Shown: positions 20,001 to 28,567 of the stretch, in pieces
How positions within the stretch are numbered: the first letter of the stretch is position 1
Layout: each line of letters opens with the position of its first letter
Source of the DNA: Flavivirga algicola
GTDB taxonomy: Bacteria; Bacteroidota; Bacteroidia; Flavobacteriales; Flavobacteriaceae
Direction of reading: 5' to 3'
NCBI RefSeq assembly: GCF_012910715.1
Contig: NZ_JABBHF010000007.1
Location: 129,001 to 193,000, forward strand
DNA length: 64,000 nt
The notes under the pieces: generated by a model
Told to the model about the DNA's origin: nothing
Databases searched by the model: none
The model's input: only the letters and a program-made list of their open reading frames with translations
Translations under genes and position numbers: made by a program

Positions 20001-21986
20001 AAGTTGGTTAATAGTAGCAAAGATTAGTGAAATATTATCAATGATTTGTGTGGAATGTGAGGCATCTTCTATTTCTAGGTTAGATACAATATCAATGAGC
20101 ATTTCCAAATCAGTAGCTATTTGGTTGACCTCTTCTTCTAATTTTTTTGCATCGATAACTTTTTTAATGTCCTCTAAAGCGATTTCTTTTTCTGCTACAC
20201 GCTTGTGGTAGGGTATAAGAGCCTTGTCGTTTAGTAGAAATTGAACACAACGTTGGGAAATTTTATCATTTTGAACTACAATATCTTCTTCTAGAGTCTT
20301 TATAAATGTAGTGTTTACATAGCGAATATCGTTTAAGCCAATAACTTCACCTCTAAGTGTTCTTAATTGTGATAGTACGGAGACGAAATCTTCTATAGAT
20401 TTGAATGTACTGCTTTTAATTTTTCCAAAAATACCATCTGCTTTAGCCTGTATGTCTTGGGTAATATCTGCTGCGGTTTTACGAAGCTGTACTACTTTTT
20501 CAAATTCATCAACAGCAGCGTTGGCAGCAGCATTTAATTCTTTTAAAGGTTCGTTAATAAGAAAGGTCTCTGGCTCTGTAATCCAATAATAGCTATTTAA
20601 AATATCATTAGAGAATTTACTAATGTCTGTATACAAACCGTCATAACTATCTTCTTTATTTAGAAGGGTTATCAAAGCTTGGCATTCGGCCATAGCCTTA
20701 ACAATGTCTTTGTTTCCTATTTTATATAATAGGGTATCGGTATGCTCAGAAGGAATAACATCTCCTTTAATAAACGGCGTTTGCCATATTTGAATTACAT
20801 GGTGTTTGGTCTGCTCGTCTTCGGTTTTAAAGTAGCAAAGTTCGCCACCATTTAGAATGGTGTAACCATTACAGATGATGGGCGTTTTTACCTGTTGTTC
20901 TATAACATTGTAAGACATCAATACATATAGACCTTTCTGGCTTTCATAAAACACATAAAGGAAATCTTCACCATTAGGAGAGCTTACCTTCTTTTTAAAC
21001 TTAACGTTGGAAATACCATTATCGAACAACTTAAAATCTCCGGACTGCAAATAATAGCCATCAGCAAAAATAATACCTTGGTCGTCTGGTAGTAACACGC
21101 ATGCATCTGCAATACTTTCTATCTTTTTTACTTCTTGTATTTTATGATTGTATACAAAATATCTTGGTTCTTCTTGAAACGGCTTAATTTCTAAGGCAAT
21201 TAAATTACCAAGGTCTGCATATTTATATTGGCCGTCGTCTAAGGTTTGGTCTGGGTGTGTTACGGGCTCGTCATAAATACCTTTACCATCATCTGTGTTA
21301 TCTTCTATTTTGATGGTTAAATCGCCTCCAACTGTTTCTACAAATATTTTGTCTAATATTGATATGTGTGGATGCGTGCCATATACATGATTCTCTCGTG
21401 TTGGTTCTACCCAATTAAATTCATGCTGATTTGGGAATTTAAACTCATGTTCACTTCGGTTATCGATATACTCAAGTGTACCGTCATTAATTAACCATTT
21501 AAATGTTTTTATATCTGTGATGCTTTCACTTAACTGAAATACCATATGCAGATAATTTCCAACGATGGCAAATTTTGTAAAAACTGTATTTCTATAATAT
21601 TTATAGAGATTGGTAAAATCATTTATAAAAGTATTGTCTTCTAACAGGTCTAAGGGTTGAATACTAAAGCGATCGTTGTCATAAATATAAATACTAAACA
21701 CGTCGGCAAGTGTTATGTCGGTACGAAGCCCAAAGTGTACATTATAACCAAATAAACAAATATCTCCTATGGTAACAATATCTCTTGCAATACAATTGTT
21801 TTCGGTATTAATGCGATTATTGGCAATCAGTTTAGTTTCAACATTACCAAAAACGTTTTTACGAGCATCATTTAATTGAGATAACCTTGAAAGAAGTTCG
21901 CTTTTTTGTTTTTGTAAGCGCCCTTGAATAATCTCATAAGTGCCTCCGTCTAGTTGTATATTATTGTCTGTATTGGTTTGTTCCAT
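17094..21986 (-). CDS. Giant coiled-coil AAA+ ATPase (annotated in relatives as DNA repair ATPase)
   Basis: 1630 residues, cytosolic, no signal peptide. Residues 1 to about 430 form a beta-rich domain (propeller-like, related to the DUF3686-type N-terminus of so-called DNA repair ATPases). Residues about 500-880 are long coiled coil. About 900-1230 is helical. The C-terminal AAA+ core has a Walker A at about 1271-1280 (LLLISPPGYGKTT), Walker B at about 1338 (VMLYLDDIQ), and a sensor-1-like VIMAGNPYT, giving it a MoxR-like look. The usual first Gly of Walker A is Ser here. It is the last gene of the minus-strand flotillin operon, 87 bases after the small gene. The 'DNA repair' name is traditional; a remodelling role at flotillin membranes is my inference. 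Family match confident, function open. Confidence 0.8.
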   Translation of the reverse strand: MEQTNTDNNIQLDGGTYEIIQGRLQKQKSELLSRLSQLNDARKNVFGNVETKLIANNRINTENNCIARDIVTIGDICLFGYNVHFGLRTDITLADVFSIYIYDNDRFSIQPLDLLEDNTFINDFTNLYKYYRNTVFTKFAIVGNYLHMVFQLSESITDIKTFKWLINDGTLEYIDNRSEHEFKFPNQHEFNWVEPTRENHVYGTHPHISILDKIFVETVGGDLTIKIEDNTDDGKGIYDEPVTHPDQTLDDGQYKYADLGNLIALEIKPFQEEPRYFVYNHKIQEVKKIESIADACVLLPDDQGIIFADGYYLQSGDFKLFDNGISNVKFKKKVSSPNGEDFLYVFYESQKGLYVLMSYNVIEQQVKTPIICNGYTILNGGELCYFKTEDEQTKHHVIQIWQTPFIKGDVIPSEHTDTLLYKIGNKDIVKAMAECQALITLLNKEDSYDGLYTDISKFSNDILNSYYWITEPETFLINEPLKELNAAANAAVDEFEKVVQLRKTAADITQDIQAKADGIFGKIKSSTFKSIEDFVSVLSQLRTLRGEVIGLNDIRYVNTTFIKTLEEDIVVQNDKISQRCVQFLLNDKALIPYHKRVAEKEIALEDIKKVIDAKKLEEEVNQIATDLEMLIDIVSNLEIEDASHSTQIIDNISLIFATINQLKAGLKNKLKALGEKEASAEFTAQLKLIDQSIINYLDIATTPEKTDELLNKVSVQLEDLEGRFANFEDFISQIIEKREEVYNAFEARKNSLIEARNKKAITLETAANRILKGVTKKALSFKSTVEINGYFASDLMINKLRDIITNLKDLDDAGKAESIETGIKVAKEDAIRKLKDTQDLYEDGENIIKLGKHKFGVNKQPLDLTIVYKDDTLKYHLTGTDFYQTIEDDTLITSQKYWNQELISENQNIYRSSYLAYKIFTNSYPNIDKLNETELFQLVKTESSKNYSEGYIKGVHDEDATKILKILISKHQDLGLLRYEAMVRAYGQFFWNTLDIDSKKSWNQKIKASGGVLATFPSSKEYQIVIEALSHELSASTLHSIISKDYEERNNTLEFETASYLFDELQSNNTFCVSKTAQELYESFSKSLENKNAVSTFKTSLEIALDDKYTITDTVQLVMQWVSSFIKLQAPEYIKYAYEVVAIILYKRETSPETIQISPSFLIENLKGSHPTINQGRFQFNYHHFISQLQHFTSIEVPAFDAYREAKHTVTETLKENLKLEEFKPRVLSSFVRNKLIDQVYLPLFGDNLSKQLGSVGDNKRTDRMGMLLLISPPGYGKTTLMEYMANRLGLIFMKINGPAIGHEVTSVDPLTANNSAAREELNKLNLAFEMGNNVMLYLDDIQHCNPEFLQKFISLADGTRKIEGVYHGKPKTYDLRSKKFCVIMAGNPYTESGEKFQIPDMLANRADIYNLGDIIGDTADLFKLSLIENALTSNPILHQLSSKYFEDIYQLIDVVESGNRDNLALKGNHTKQEIQDYLAVLDKVVTIRDTVLKVNETYIKSAAMDDNYRTEPSFKLQGSYRDMSKLVAKVVPIMNNKELETLLLSHYENESQTLTSAAEANLLKYKELTKTLEATEIERWQTIKDTFAKNNKLKGFGNQNEMAQVLAQMMQFSEHLEGIQNVLKRGLDK

Positions 21987-22073
21987 AGTTTTTACTTTAA
22001 TTGTAGCTCTATTTGTTAAGAATTACTCTTAAAATTTCTTTGTTTTGGCAGGAAGCTGATATCAAGTTTAAAA

Positions 22074-22508
22074 TCATTTTTTAGTCCTAAAAAGCTTTTC
22101 TAAAGGTGTTAAGTTTTTATCAGAAGACTGTTTTCTGCTTCTTGTATTAGGTATTATTTCTACAATAGCTGAATTCCAAATTCTATTTGTGAAAAAACCT
22201 TTAGAAAGACGATATTTTATAGAGTCACCTTCATAGGATGTCTTATAGGTATCGTAATTGCCTCTAATGATTATTTCGTCATCTGATTTATCTTTAATAA
22301 AAAACAAAAAACCATTCGGATCATATTCATTTACAGGAAAAACAATATTATGTCCTGAACGATTATTTCCTGAATAAGTTATTTTATCTACATATTTTTT
22401 TCCAATAATGATTCCACGATGATACTCGTTCTTTAAAAAAGAGCTATCGGCTAAGTAGAATAATATTGTAGCTGTAATTAATATTAAAATGATTTTTGTT
22501 TTCGACAC
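22074..22508 (-). CDS. Small membrane-anchored protein of unknown function
   Basis: 144 residues. A single N-terminal hydrophobic segment (residues 5-22, IILILITATILFYLADSS) is followed by a soluble, beta-rich, basic-tailed part facing the periplasm or cytoplasm (signal anchor rather than cleaved peptide). The soluble part contains a motif resembling a small barrel (RGIIIGKKYVDKITYSGNN, IRGNYDTYKTSYEGDSIKYRLSKG). I do not recognise a family. It lies between the flotillin gene and the giant ATPase on the same strand, which suggests a job in that system. A strong hairpin precedes it, so it may have its own expression level. Confidence 0.7.
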   Translation of the reverse strand: MSKTKIILILITATILFYLADSSFLKNEYHRGIIIGKKYVDKITYSGNNRSGHNIVFPVNEYDPNGFLFFIKDKSDDEIIIRGNYDTYKTSYEGDSIKYRLSKGFFTNRIWNSAIVEIIPNTRSRKQSSDKNLTPLEKLFRTKK

Positions 22509-22547
22509 GAAATACTTGAAGCTTCAAAAATTAAATTTCTTAGATAT

Positions 22548-22589
22548 ATCGTAGTCAAAACATACGTTTTTATAAGTTTTGACTACGAT
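22548..22589 (-). terminator. Strong intercistronic hairpin after the flotillin gene
   Basis: Perfect 14-bp inverted repeat ATCGTAGTCAAAAC / GTTTTGACTACGAT with a 14-base loop, beginning 17 bases after the flotillin stop on the minus strand. There is no clean T-run, so it may be a partial terminator, a processing site or an mRNA 3'-end stabiliser that sets flotillin above the downstream ATPase. Confidence 0.55.
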
Positions 22590-22605
22590 TTAGTTTGATA
22601 TGGGG

Positions 22606-24672
22606 CTACCCTAACTTCTTATCAGATAAGCCAAGTCCTTTAGCAAGGTTTGCTAGGTTATTGAATAAAGTTTCTTCATTGGTATCTGCGGTTTTAGATT
22701 TTAAATCCACTAGAAGATTAGCAACGGTTAGGTTTTTGATGTCTTCTGAAGAGATACCGTATTTAGTAGCAAAATCTTTTATTTTATCTAAAAGATTTCC
22801 CTTAACGTCTTCGCTCCCTAAAATAGCATCTTTAACCTGTGTAATATTATCTGAATGATTTACTAAGCGATCTATACCTTTAGACTTTGTAATTTGTCCG
22901 ATAATTTGATCGAAGAACATCGTTTCTCCACCAACAATATCAATATTTGCAGCTTTAAGAGCCGCACCAATCACATCAGCTTGTGCATCTGCAATTTCTT
23001 TTTGGATGTTAATTTCGGCTAAATCTACTTGTAATTCCTTGTCTAAACGTAATTTAAACTCTTCATGCTCTTTACCAACACCATCTAATTTTTTCATGGC
23101 GTTTGCTTTTTCTTCAATACCAGCAGCTTCGGCCAGGGCTTGTTCTTTTATTACTTCGGCTTGGGCGACACCTTCTTCTTTTACGGCTTCTGCTTTAGCT
23201 AAAATACCAGCAGCTTCCGCTTTGGCTTTTTCTTCAATAATAGATGCTTCTACCAGACCTTGACGTTCATTAGCGTCAGCTTTTGCATGCATCACTTGTG
23301 CTTCAGACATACCAATAGTTGCTTCTTCTTTAGCTTTGGCTTCGGCTAGTGTTTTTCTAGCTTGAGCTTCTTTTTCGCTGGCTTGTTTCTTCGCCTCTGC
23401 TTCAATATTAATTTCTTCTGCTTTTTGTTTTGCAGCTTCTTTTTCAGCTTCGGCAGCTTTTATTGTTTTAATTAATTCTTCTTGTGCATTCGCTTCTGCG
23501 ATTGTAATTTTTACTTGTTTTTCTCTATCGGCAGTTTTGAAAGCTTCAATATCTTTCATACTCTCTCGCTCTTCTACGACCCCTTTTTCTAACATCACTC
23601 TATCTCGAATAACGTCTTGAATATTTTTCTTTTCAACCTCTACAACTTTTTCTTTTTCAATTTGAGCCAGAGTGACAATACGTTCTCTTTCTGTAGCTTC
23701 CAGCATTCTATCTTTTTCTACGCGTTCTGTTTCTACCACATCGGTGCGCTGTTTGTTTTTAGCGGCTACAATTATTTGACGCGCCATGTTCTCTTCGGCT
23801 ACTTTTACTTTTTCTTCTGTGGAAATTCTGGCGCTTTCAGATTTTAAACGTTCTTCTTCGGCAACTTTCAAGGTTTCAGCATTTTCTCGAGCCTTTATAT
23901 TGGCAATTTCTCTTTTTTGTTGTTCTTCTTTTTCTGCTAATTGTTTGTCCAGCTCCAGTATGGCTTCACGAGCTTCTACATCTTGTTTGCGAATTACTTT
24001 CTCCTCATCACGTTTAATAAGGTTCGCTTTCATGTTTTGTTCTGCAGTGAGTTCTGTAATTTTTTTAATACCCTCGGCATCAAGAATGTTATCAGACTTT
24101 AAAAAACCAACAGGTGTTTGTTCTAGGTAATCGATAGCACAATCTTCTAAGGTATAACCGTTGAGGTCGGTACCAATAATATCTACAATTTCATCACGAA
24201 ACTCTCTACGTGCTTCATATAATTCAACAAACTGGAATTTTTTACCTACTGTTTTTAAAGCTTCAGAGAATTTAGCCTCAAAGAGTTCTTCTAAAGTCGA
24301 AATATCTGAGGCTCTTTCGCAACCTACCGTTTGTGCTACTTTTTTAATAAAATCTACTTCGTTATTTACTCTTACAAAAAATGCAACCTTAATATCGGCA
24401 CGCATATTATCTTTACATAATAAGCCATTATCTCCAATACGCTCAATTTGGATTTTCTTTACCGAAATATCCATGATTTCCACTTTATGAAATACAGGCA
24501 CCACATATAAACCCTTATCTGTTGCTACTTTTGTACCCTTAAAGCCTGTTCTTACCAAAGCTTCTCCCTGAGGAACTTTTTTATAGAATAAGGCAATAAT
24601 TGCAAAATAAATTATAATTAAGAAAAGAATAAGTCCAATGCCTATTCCAATAAATTGTGTGATGTGTTCCAT
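22606..24672 (-). CDS. Flotillin/SPFH family protein, YqiK type
   Basis: 688 residues. One membrane helix at residues 5-30 is followed by an SPFH/band-7 domain (about 32-215, including VPQGEALVRTGFKGTKVATDKGLYVVPVFHKVEIMD). A very long Ala/Glu/Lys-rich flotillin coiled coil runs from about 215 to 560 with many EAxA repeats. A helical tail at about 600-688 ends in LANLAKGLGLSDKK. Bacterial flotillins oligomerise on the inner membrane and organise ordered membrane patches. The gene follows the YqiJ-like gene by 69 bases, the order known for yqiJ-yqiK in Escherichia coli. It is longer than typical YqiK (about 550 residues) mainly through its coiled coil and tail. Regulation is not visible beyond the shared operon. 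Confidence 0.92.
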   Translation of the reverse strand: MEHITQFIGIGIGLILFLIIIYFAIIALFYKKVPQGEALVRTGFKGTKVATDKGLYVVPVFHKVEIMDISVKKIQIERIGDNGLLCKDNMRADIKVAFFVRVNNEVDFIKKVAQTVGCERASDISTLEELFEAKFSEALKTVGKKFQFVELYEARREFRDEIVDIIGTDLNGYTLEDCAIDYLEQTPVGFLKSDNILDAEGIKKITELTAEQNMKANLIKRDEEKVIRKQDVEAREAILELDKQLAEKEEQQKREIANIKARENAETLKVAEEERLKSESARISTEEKVKVAEENMARQIIVAAKNKQRTDVVETERVEKDRMLEATERERIVTLAQIEKEKVVEVEKKNIQDVIRDRVMLEKGVVEERESMKDIEAFKTADREKQVKITIAEANAQEELIKTIKAAEAEKEAAKQKAEEINIEAEAKKQASEKEAQARKTLAEAKAKEEATIGMSEAQVMHAKADANERQGLVEASIIEEKAKAEAAGILAKAEAVKEEGVAQAEVIKEQALAEAAGIEEKANAMKKLDGVGKEHEEFKLRLDKELQVDLAEINIQKEIADAQADVIGAALKAANIDIVGGETMFFDQIIGQITKSKGIDRLVNHSDNITQVKDAILGSEDVKGNLLDKIKDFATKYGISSEDIKNLTVANLLVDLKSKTADTNEETLFNNLANLAKGLGLSDKKLG

Positions 24673-24741
24673 AAGTTAATATTTGATTTTTAAATTGATT
24701 TAAAATTATTATATATATTTTGTTAATTGACTTTGTTTGAT

Positions 24742-25473
24742 TTAAACAGGCTTTGTCTCATCATCTTCGTAGGGAAACACCCAATAAAAATTTTTATCTT
24801 CAGACTGCCTAACAATGACAATGTTTTGTCGGTAGCTAATTGTTTTACCATCAAAAGATTTTGCATATATAGACATAGGGTTTCCATCTGCCACCACTTC
24901 TGCGGCTCCCATTTTTTCTCCAGAAATTTTTGATAACATAATACCTTTTCTGCCCGTTAAATTTATAGGCAAATCACCGTCTTTATTTAAGTTTTTAAAA
25001 AAGCTTTTAAAAGGAGTCGTAATAATTTTAGTTAGAATTAAGGAAGGCAATATGCCTGCTAATAATAATGTATACCCAAAACTAGTATTGTAGGATCCCG
25101 TAATGCTTGTAGAAATGACAGTGCATAGCCACCATATAAAAACCCAACAGGTAAATGTGAACATAAATGGTAGGCCTACAAAATTAAAGTAGATTAATAC
25201 CATTTGCCACCATTCCAATTTTTTTCTTTGGTCTCTAACAATATCTTCTTTATTGATTTCAACATTAGCAATATCGGGAAGGTTTGTAATGCTACCTAGA
25301 TTGGTATTTACATCGACATCCACATCTGCATCAATATCTACATCGATGTCTACATCTACATCAAAATCAATTCCAGAAATCATGGTGAATAGCCAATAGA
25401 TGATAAGTAATATAACAAGGAGGCTTAAAACAATATTTACAGAAGAAAAAGCAATTTCAATAATCGAGTTCAA
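24742..25473 (-). CDS. OB-fold inner-membrane protein, YqiJ/NfeD-like
   Basis: 243 residues. TM1 lies at about 8-33, then a striking alternating Asp/hydrophobic run (DFDVDVDIDVDIDADVDVDV, about 36-55). Two or three further membrane helices follow at about 90-160 (MVLIYFNFVGLPFMFTFTCWVFIWWLCTVI; YTLLLAGILPSLILTKII). The C-terminal beta domain (about 175-240, INLTGRKGIMLSKISGEKMGAAEVVADG...) fits an OB fold. YqiJ/NfeD proteins are the standard partners of YqiK flotillins and are thought to tune the flotillin assembly at the inner membrane. It is the first gene of the four-gene operon; the promoter should lie between 25474 and about 25650. Confidence 0.82.
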   Translation of the reverse strand: MNSIIEIAFSSVNIVLSLLVILLIIYWLFTMISGIDFDVDVDIDVDIDADVDVDVNTNLGSITNLPDIANVEINKEDIVRDQRKKLEWWQMVLIYFNFVGLPFMFTFTCWVFIWWLCTVISTSITGSYNTSFGYTLLLAGILPSLILTKIITTPFKSFFKNLNKDGDLPINLTGRKGIMLSKISGEKMGAAEVVADGNPMSIYAKSFDGKTISYRQNIVIVRQSEDKNFYWVFPYEDDETKPV

Positions 25474-26093
25474 TAGATTTTGGTTTTTAGGCGAGTAGGT
25501 TTATGCTAATCAATTACTCACAAACAATATTAGGTAATTTTTTTATATTTTTAGTTAGTAAATTATTATTTGGTTTTTACTTTACCGTAGCTATAATTCT
25601 ATTTATATGTAACCAAATAATTATAAATGTTACAATAAACTTTAAATTTATTGATTTATAGATAATATTTGTATCCATGGTTATACTTGAACCAGGTATG
25701 TTGCTGTTTGAACTAAAAATAAAGCAAAAAGAAGACGTCTAATAAAATATTTAGAAAGCCAATAATTTGCTGGATAAAAGAAACTTTTTTAGCTATAAAT
25801 AATTATTAAATTTATGTTAACGCATTTTGTGCTTTAGAGAGAAAAACTACTTTTGTTTTTTTTAGCTTATAAAAAAATACATTGGGGGGTCAAATCTTTT
25901 TATAGTCTCTTAAATTATTGGTAAAGTAAAACTAACTAAAACTTGATATAATCTGTAGGTGTTGAGTTTTGGAAATGTTTTATAGTAATTACAGGTCAAG
26001 TATCTGTTCTTTCTGGCTTCTTGAATAATTTGTGGTTCTATTATTATATATTTAGACTTTACCATATTATTCAATCAAAACCAAACAATTTAA
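25474..26093. promoter_or_regulatory. Divergent intergenic region, flotillin operon / MFS transporter
   Basis: 620 AT-rich bases with no plausible gene. It must hold promoters for the minus-strand flotillin operon and the plus-strand transporter-dehydratase pair. I see a perfect inverted pair of the 10-mer AACCAAATAA: complement at 25566-25575 and direct copy at 25611-25620, with a 35-base spacer. A related AACCAAACAA lies just before the transporter start (about 26080), and another exact copy follows the dehydratase gene (28626-28635). These are candidate regulator sites but the evidence is weak. No terminator or ncRNA is evident. Confidence 0.45.
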
Positions 26094-27389
26094 ATGAGTG
26101 TAAGATCAATCAAATTAGAAACCAAAAAGCGGTATAATATTCTTGTAATGATATTTATTACTGTTGTAATAAATTATTTAGATAGAACCAATATATCCGT
26201 TGCGGCTTTTGCACTCCGAAAAGATTTAGGAATAGATACGGTTCAAATGGGCTATGTGTTTTCTGCCTTTGGTATATTTTATGCCAGTCTTCAAATTCCT
26301 GGAGGTATTGTTGCGGATAAAATTAAATCTCGAATACTTTACGCATTTATTTTAGTGTTTTGGTCAGTTGCCACTTTGTTACAGGGTTTAGTAAACTCTT
26401 TTGGAGCTTTGTTAGGTTTAAGAGCTAGTATTGGTATTTTTGAAGCGCCTTCGTATCCTATTAACAATTTAGTGGTGAGCAGATGGTTTCCAGAAAGGGA
26501 AAGGGCTTCGGCTATAGCAGTGTATACATCTGGTCAGTTTTTAGGTTTAGCTTTTTTAATACCGTTATTAACCCTTATTCAAGATGCGGTAGGTTGGCGC
26601 GGGTTATTTATAATCTCTGGAATTATAGGGATTGTTTGGGCAGCGATTTGGTATATATTTTACAGAGATCCGAGGGATCATAAAAGTGTTAGTGAATCTG
26701 AATTGGAATATATTGAAAAAGGAGGAGGTTTAGTTGGAGCTAAAAATAAAGATGAAGTTAAGAAAAAATTTGAATGGTCAGATTTTATACAAGCGTTTAT
26801 TTATAGAAAGCTATGGGGTATTTATATAGGCCAGTTTTGTTTAGGAGCAATTACCATGTTCTTTTTAACTTGGTTCCCAACTTATTTAGTAGAGTTTAGA
26901 GGATTCGATTTTGTAAAATCAGGGTTTTATGCTTCGGTACCTTATTTAGCAGCATTTTGTGGGATTTTATTATCTGGTTTTACATCCGATTTTTTAATTA
27001 AAAAAGGGTATTCAGCCGAAATCTCTAGAAAATTACCCATTCTTGTTGGGATGCTATTGTCAACGTGTATTATTGGGGCTAACTATACTAATGACACGTT
27101 TTTTGTAATATTCTTCTTGGCGCTTGCTGGTTTTGGAATGGGATTAGCTAGTATTGCTTGGGTATTTGTATCTTTAATAGCTCCTAAAGATAATTTAGGC
27201 TTAGTAGGAGGTGCCTTTAACTTTATTGGTGGGCTATCTAGTATAGTTGTACCAACTGTTATTGGATATTTGGTGCAAGATGGAGATTTTAGCCCAGCAC
27301 TACTATTTATTGCAGCTATTGCTTTCTTGGGCTTTTTCTCATACATATTTTTAGTTGGGAAAGTAGAGCGTATTGTTCCAAAGGAGTAA
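26094..27389 (+). CDS. MFS transporter, ACS family (acid-sugar / galactonate-glucarate type)
   Basis: 431 residues and about 12 membrane helices. The helix-1 motif INYLDRTNISVA, the loop between helices 2 and 3 (GGIVADKIKSR) and helix 4/5 (GLRASIGIFEAPSYPINNLVVSRWFPERERASAIA) are typical of the anion:cation symporter family (DgoT, GudP, ExuT). These proteins take up hexonates, hexarates or hexuronates with protons across the inner membrane. The gene starts the sugar-acid locus and precedes an enolase-superfamily dehydratase by 20 bases, so transporter and dehydratase are surely co-transcribed. Substrate is inferred to be an aldonate (galactonate-like) from the DgoD gene further down; sequence alone cannot separate aldonate from uronate. 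Confidence 0.9.
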   Translation: MSVRSIKLETKKRYNILVMIFITVVINYLDRTNISVAAFALRKDLGIDTVQMGYVFSAFGIFYASLQIPGGIVADKIKSRILYAFILVFWSVATLLQGLVNSFGALLGLRASIGIFEAPSYPINNLVVSRWFPERERASAIAVYTSGQFLGLAFLIPLLTLIQDAVGWRGLFIISGIIGIVWAAIWYIFYRDPRDHKSVSESELEYIEKGGGLVGAKNKDEVKKKFEWSDFIQAFIYRKLWGIYIGQFCLGAITMFFLTWFPTYLVEFRGFDFVKSGFYASVPYLAAFCGILLSGFTSDFLIKKGYSAEISRKLPILVGMLLSTCIIGANYTNDTFFVIFFLALAGFGMGLASIAWVFVSLIAPKDNLGLVGGAFNFIGGLSSIVVPTVIGYLVQDGDFSPALLFIAAIAFLGFFSYIFLVGKVERIVPKE

Positions 27390-27409
27390 TATTAAAACTT
27401 TTATTGTAA

Positions 27410-28567
27410 ATGAAAATTACGGCAGTTAAACCGTATCCAATAAATATTGGTACAGGAAGTCAGTTAGTTGTTAAGGTAGAAACCGATTCTGGTATTTACG
27501 GTTGGGGAGCCTCTGGTTTGTCTGGTAGAGAGTATGCTGTTATAGGTGCACTCAAGCATTATGCACCCTTAATTATTGGAAAAGATCCTATGCAGATTGG
27601 GGCCATATGGCAGGATTTGTACAGAGGGCAATACTTTGAAGGAGGACGTGTTTTAACAGCAGCTATATCTGCTATAGATATTGCACTTTATGATATAAAA
27701 GGAAAGACCCTGAAGGTGCCTGTTTATGAATTGTTAGGAGGTAAACAACGTGATTTTGTTACATGCTTTGCTTCAATTCGCTTTTCAACTTTGGAGGAGC
27801 TGATAAATCAATCTAAAAGATTGGTAAATGAAGGGTGGGATATGCTAAGACTTGCTCCAGCTGAATTTGAAGAGCAAGAAGACACGTCTCGTTTTGAACC
27901 AAGAGAATCTATAGCCATAATTGCCGAGTGGATGCTTGCACTAAGAAAAGAAATCGGTAATAAAATCACTATAGGGATTGATTATCACTCAAGGTTAAGT
28001 TTGGCTGAGACCTATTCGTTTATGAAACGTATGCCAGAAGGAACCTTAGATTTTATAGAAGAGCCTATTCGTGATGAAACCCCAGGCGCCTATGAAGCCT
28101 TGCGGAAAATGATAGATATTCCTTTTGCAATAGGAGAAGAATTTTCAAGCAAATGGCAATTTTTACCATTTATAGAACGAAATATTGCTCAGTACGCCCG
28201 TGTAGATGTATGCAATGTAGGGGGAATTACGGAAGCCATGAAGGTAGCTTCAATGGCTGAAGCTCATTATATAGATTTAATGCCGCATAACCCTCTAGGA
28301 CCAATTTGTACAGCCGCTACAATTCACTTAGCAGCAGCCAGTCCTAATTTTAGTTGGTTGGAAGAGTTAAATACCGGAGCTCATGGCTCAACAAACGATT
28401 CAAAATTTTATCCAGTACAACCAAAATTGCAAGGGGCAAGGTATCCAGTTTTAGACACACCTGGTCTTGGTGTTGAAGTAAATGAAGCGTTAGCTCAAGA
28501 AAGTAAATTTATTCCAGTCGAAATTCCAAGGTTGAGAAAAACCGATGGCTCTTTTACTAATTGGTAA
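27410..28567 (+). CDS. Enolase-superfamily acid-sugar dehydratase, copy 1
   Basis: 385 residues of the mandelate racemase/muconate lactonising enzyme fold: an N-terminal capping domain (1-125) and a TIM barrel. The catalytic layout matches D-galactonate dehydratase: metal ligands Asp191, Glu217 and Glu243 and the acid/base histidines His193 (in DYH) and His293 (in MPHNPLGP). It therefore probably removes water from an aldonic acid to give a 2-keto-3-deoxy acid. It is not DgoD itself: the loop EFEEQEDTSRFEPRES and capping domain differ from the true dgoD product encoded at 46.8 kb. It is about three quarters identical by eye to copy 2 (44009-45172). It pairs with the MFS transporter 20 bases upstream. 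Substrate unknown; galactonate, gluconate or an epimer are candidates. Confidence 0.85.
   Translation: MKITAVKPYPINIGTGSQLVVKVETDSGIYGWGASGLSGREYAVIGALKHYAPLIIGKDPMQIGAIWQDLYRGQYFEGGRVLTAAISAIDIALYDIKGKTLKVPVYELLGGKQRDFVTCFASIRFSTLEELINQSKRLVNEGWDMLRLAPAEFEEQEDTSRFEPRESIAIIAEWMLALRKEIGNKITIGIDYHSRLSLAETYSFMKRMPEGTLDFIEEPIRDETPGAYEALRKMIDIPFAIGEEFSSKWQFLPFIERNIAQYARVDVCNVGGITEAMKVASMAEAHYIDLMPHNPLGPICTAATIHLAAASPNFSWLEELNTGAHGSTNDSKFYPVQPKLQGARYPVLDTPGLGVEVNEALAQESKFIPVEIPRLRKTDGSFTNW

Noticed and set aside
23006-24490. Several plus-strand open frames opposite the flotillin gene
   Set aside because: They mirror the low-complexity Ala/Glu/Lys coiled coil of the real gene; Ser/Phe-rich, no homology-like features.
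27410-28567. 3,6-anhydrogalactonate cycloisomerase for the enolase-superfamily copies
   Set aside because: Marine agar/carrageenan users have such an enolase-superfamily enzyme, but the residues here (DxH, MPHNPLGP) follow the galactonate-dehydratase layout, and no carrageenan or agar enzymes are nearby. It remains a possibility only by biochemical test.
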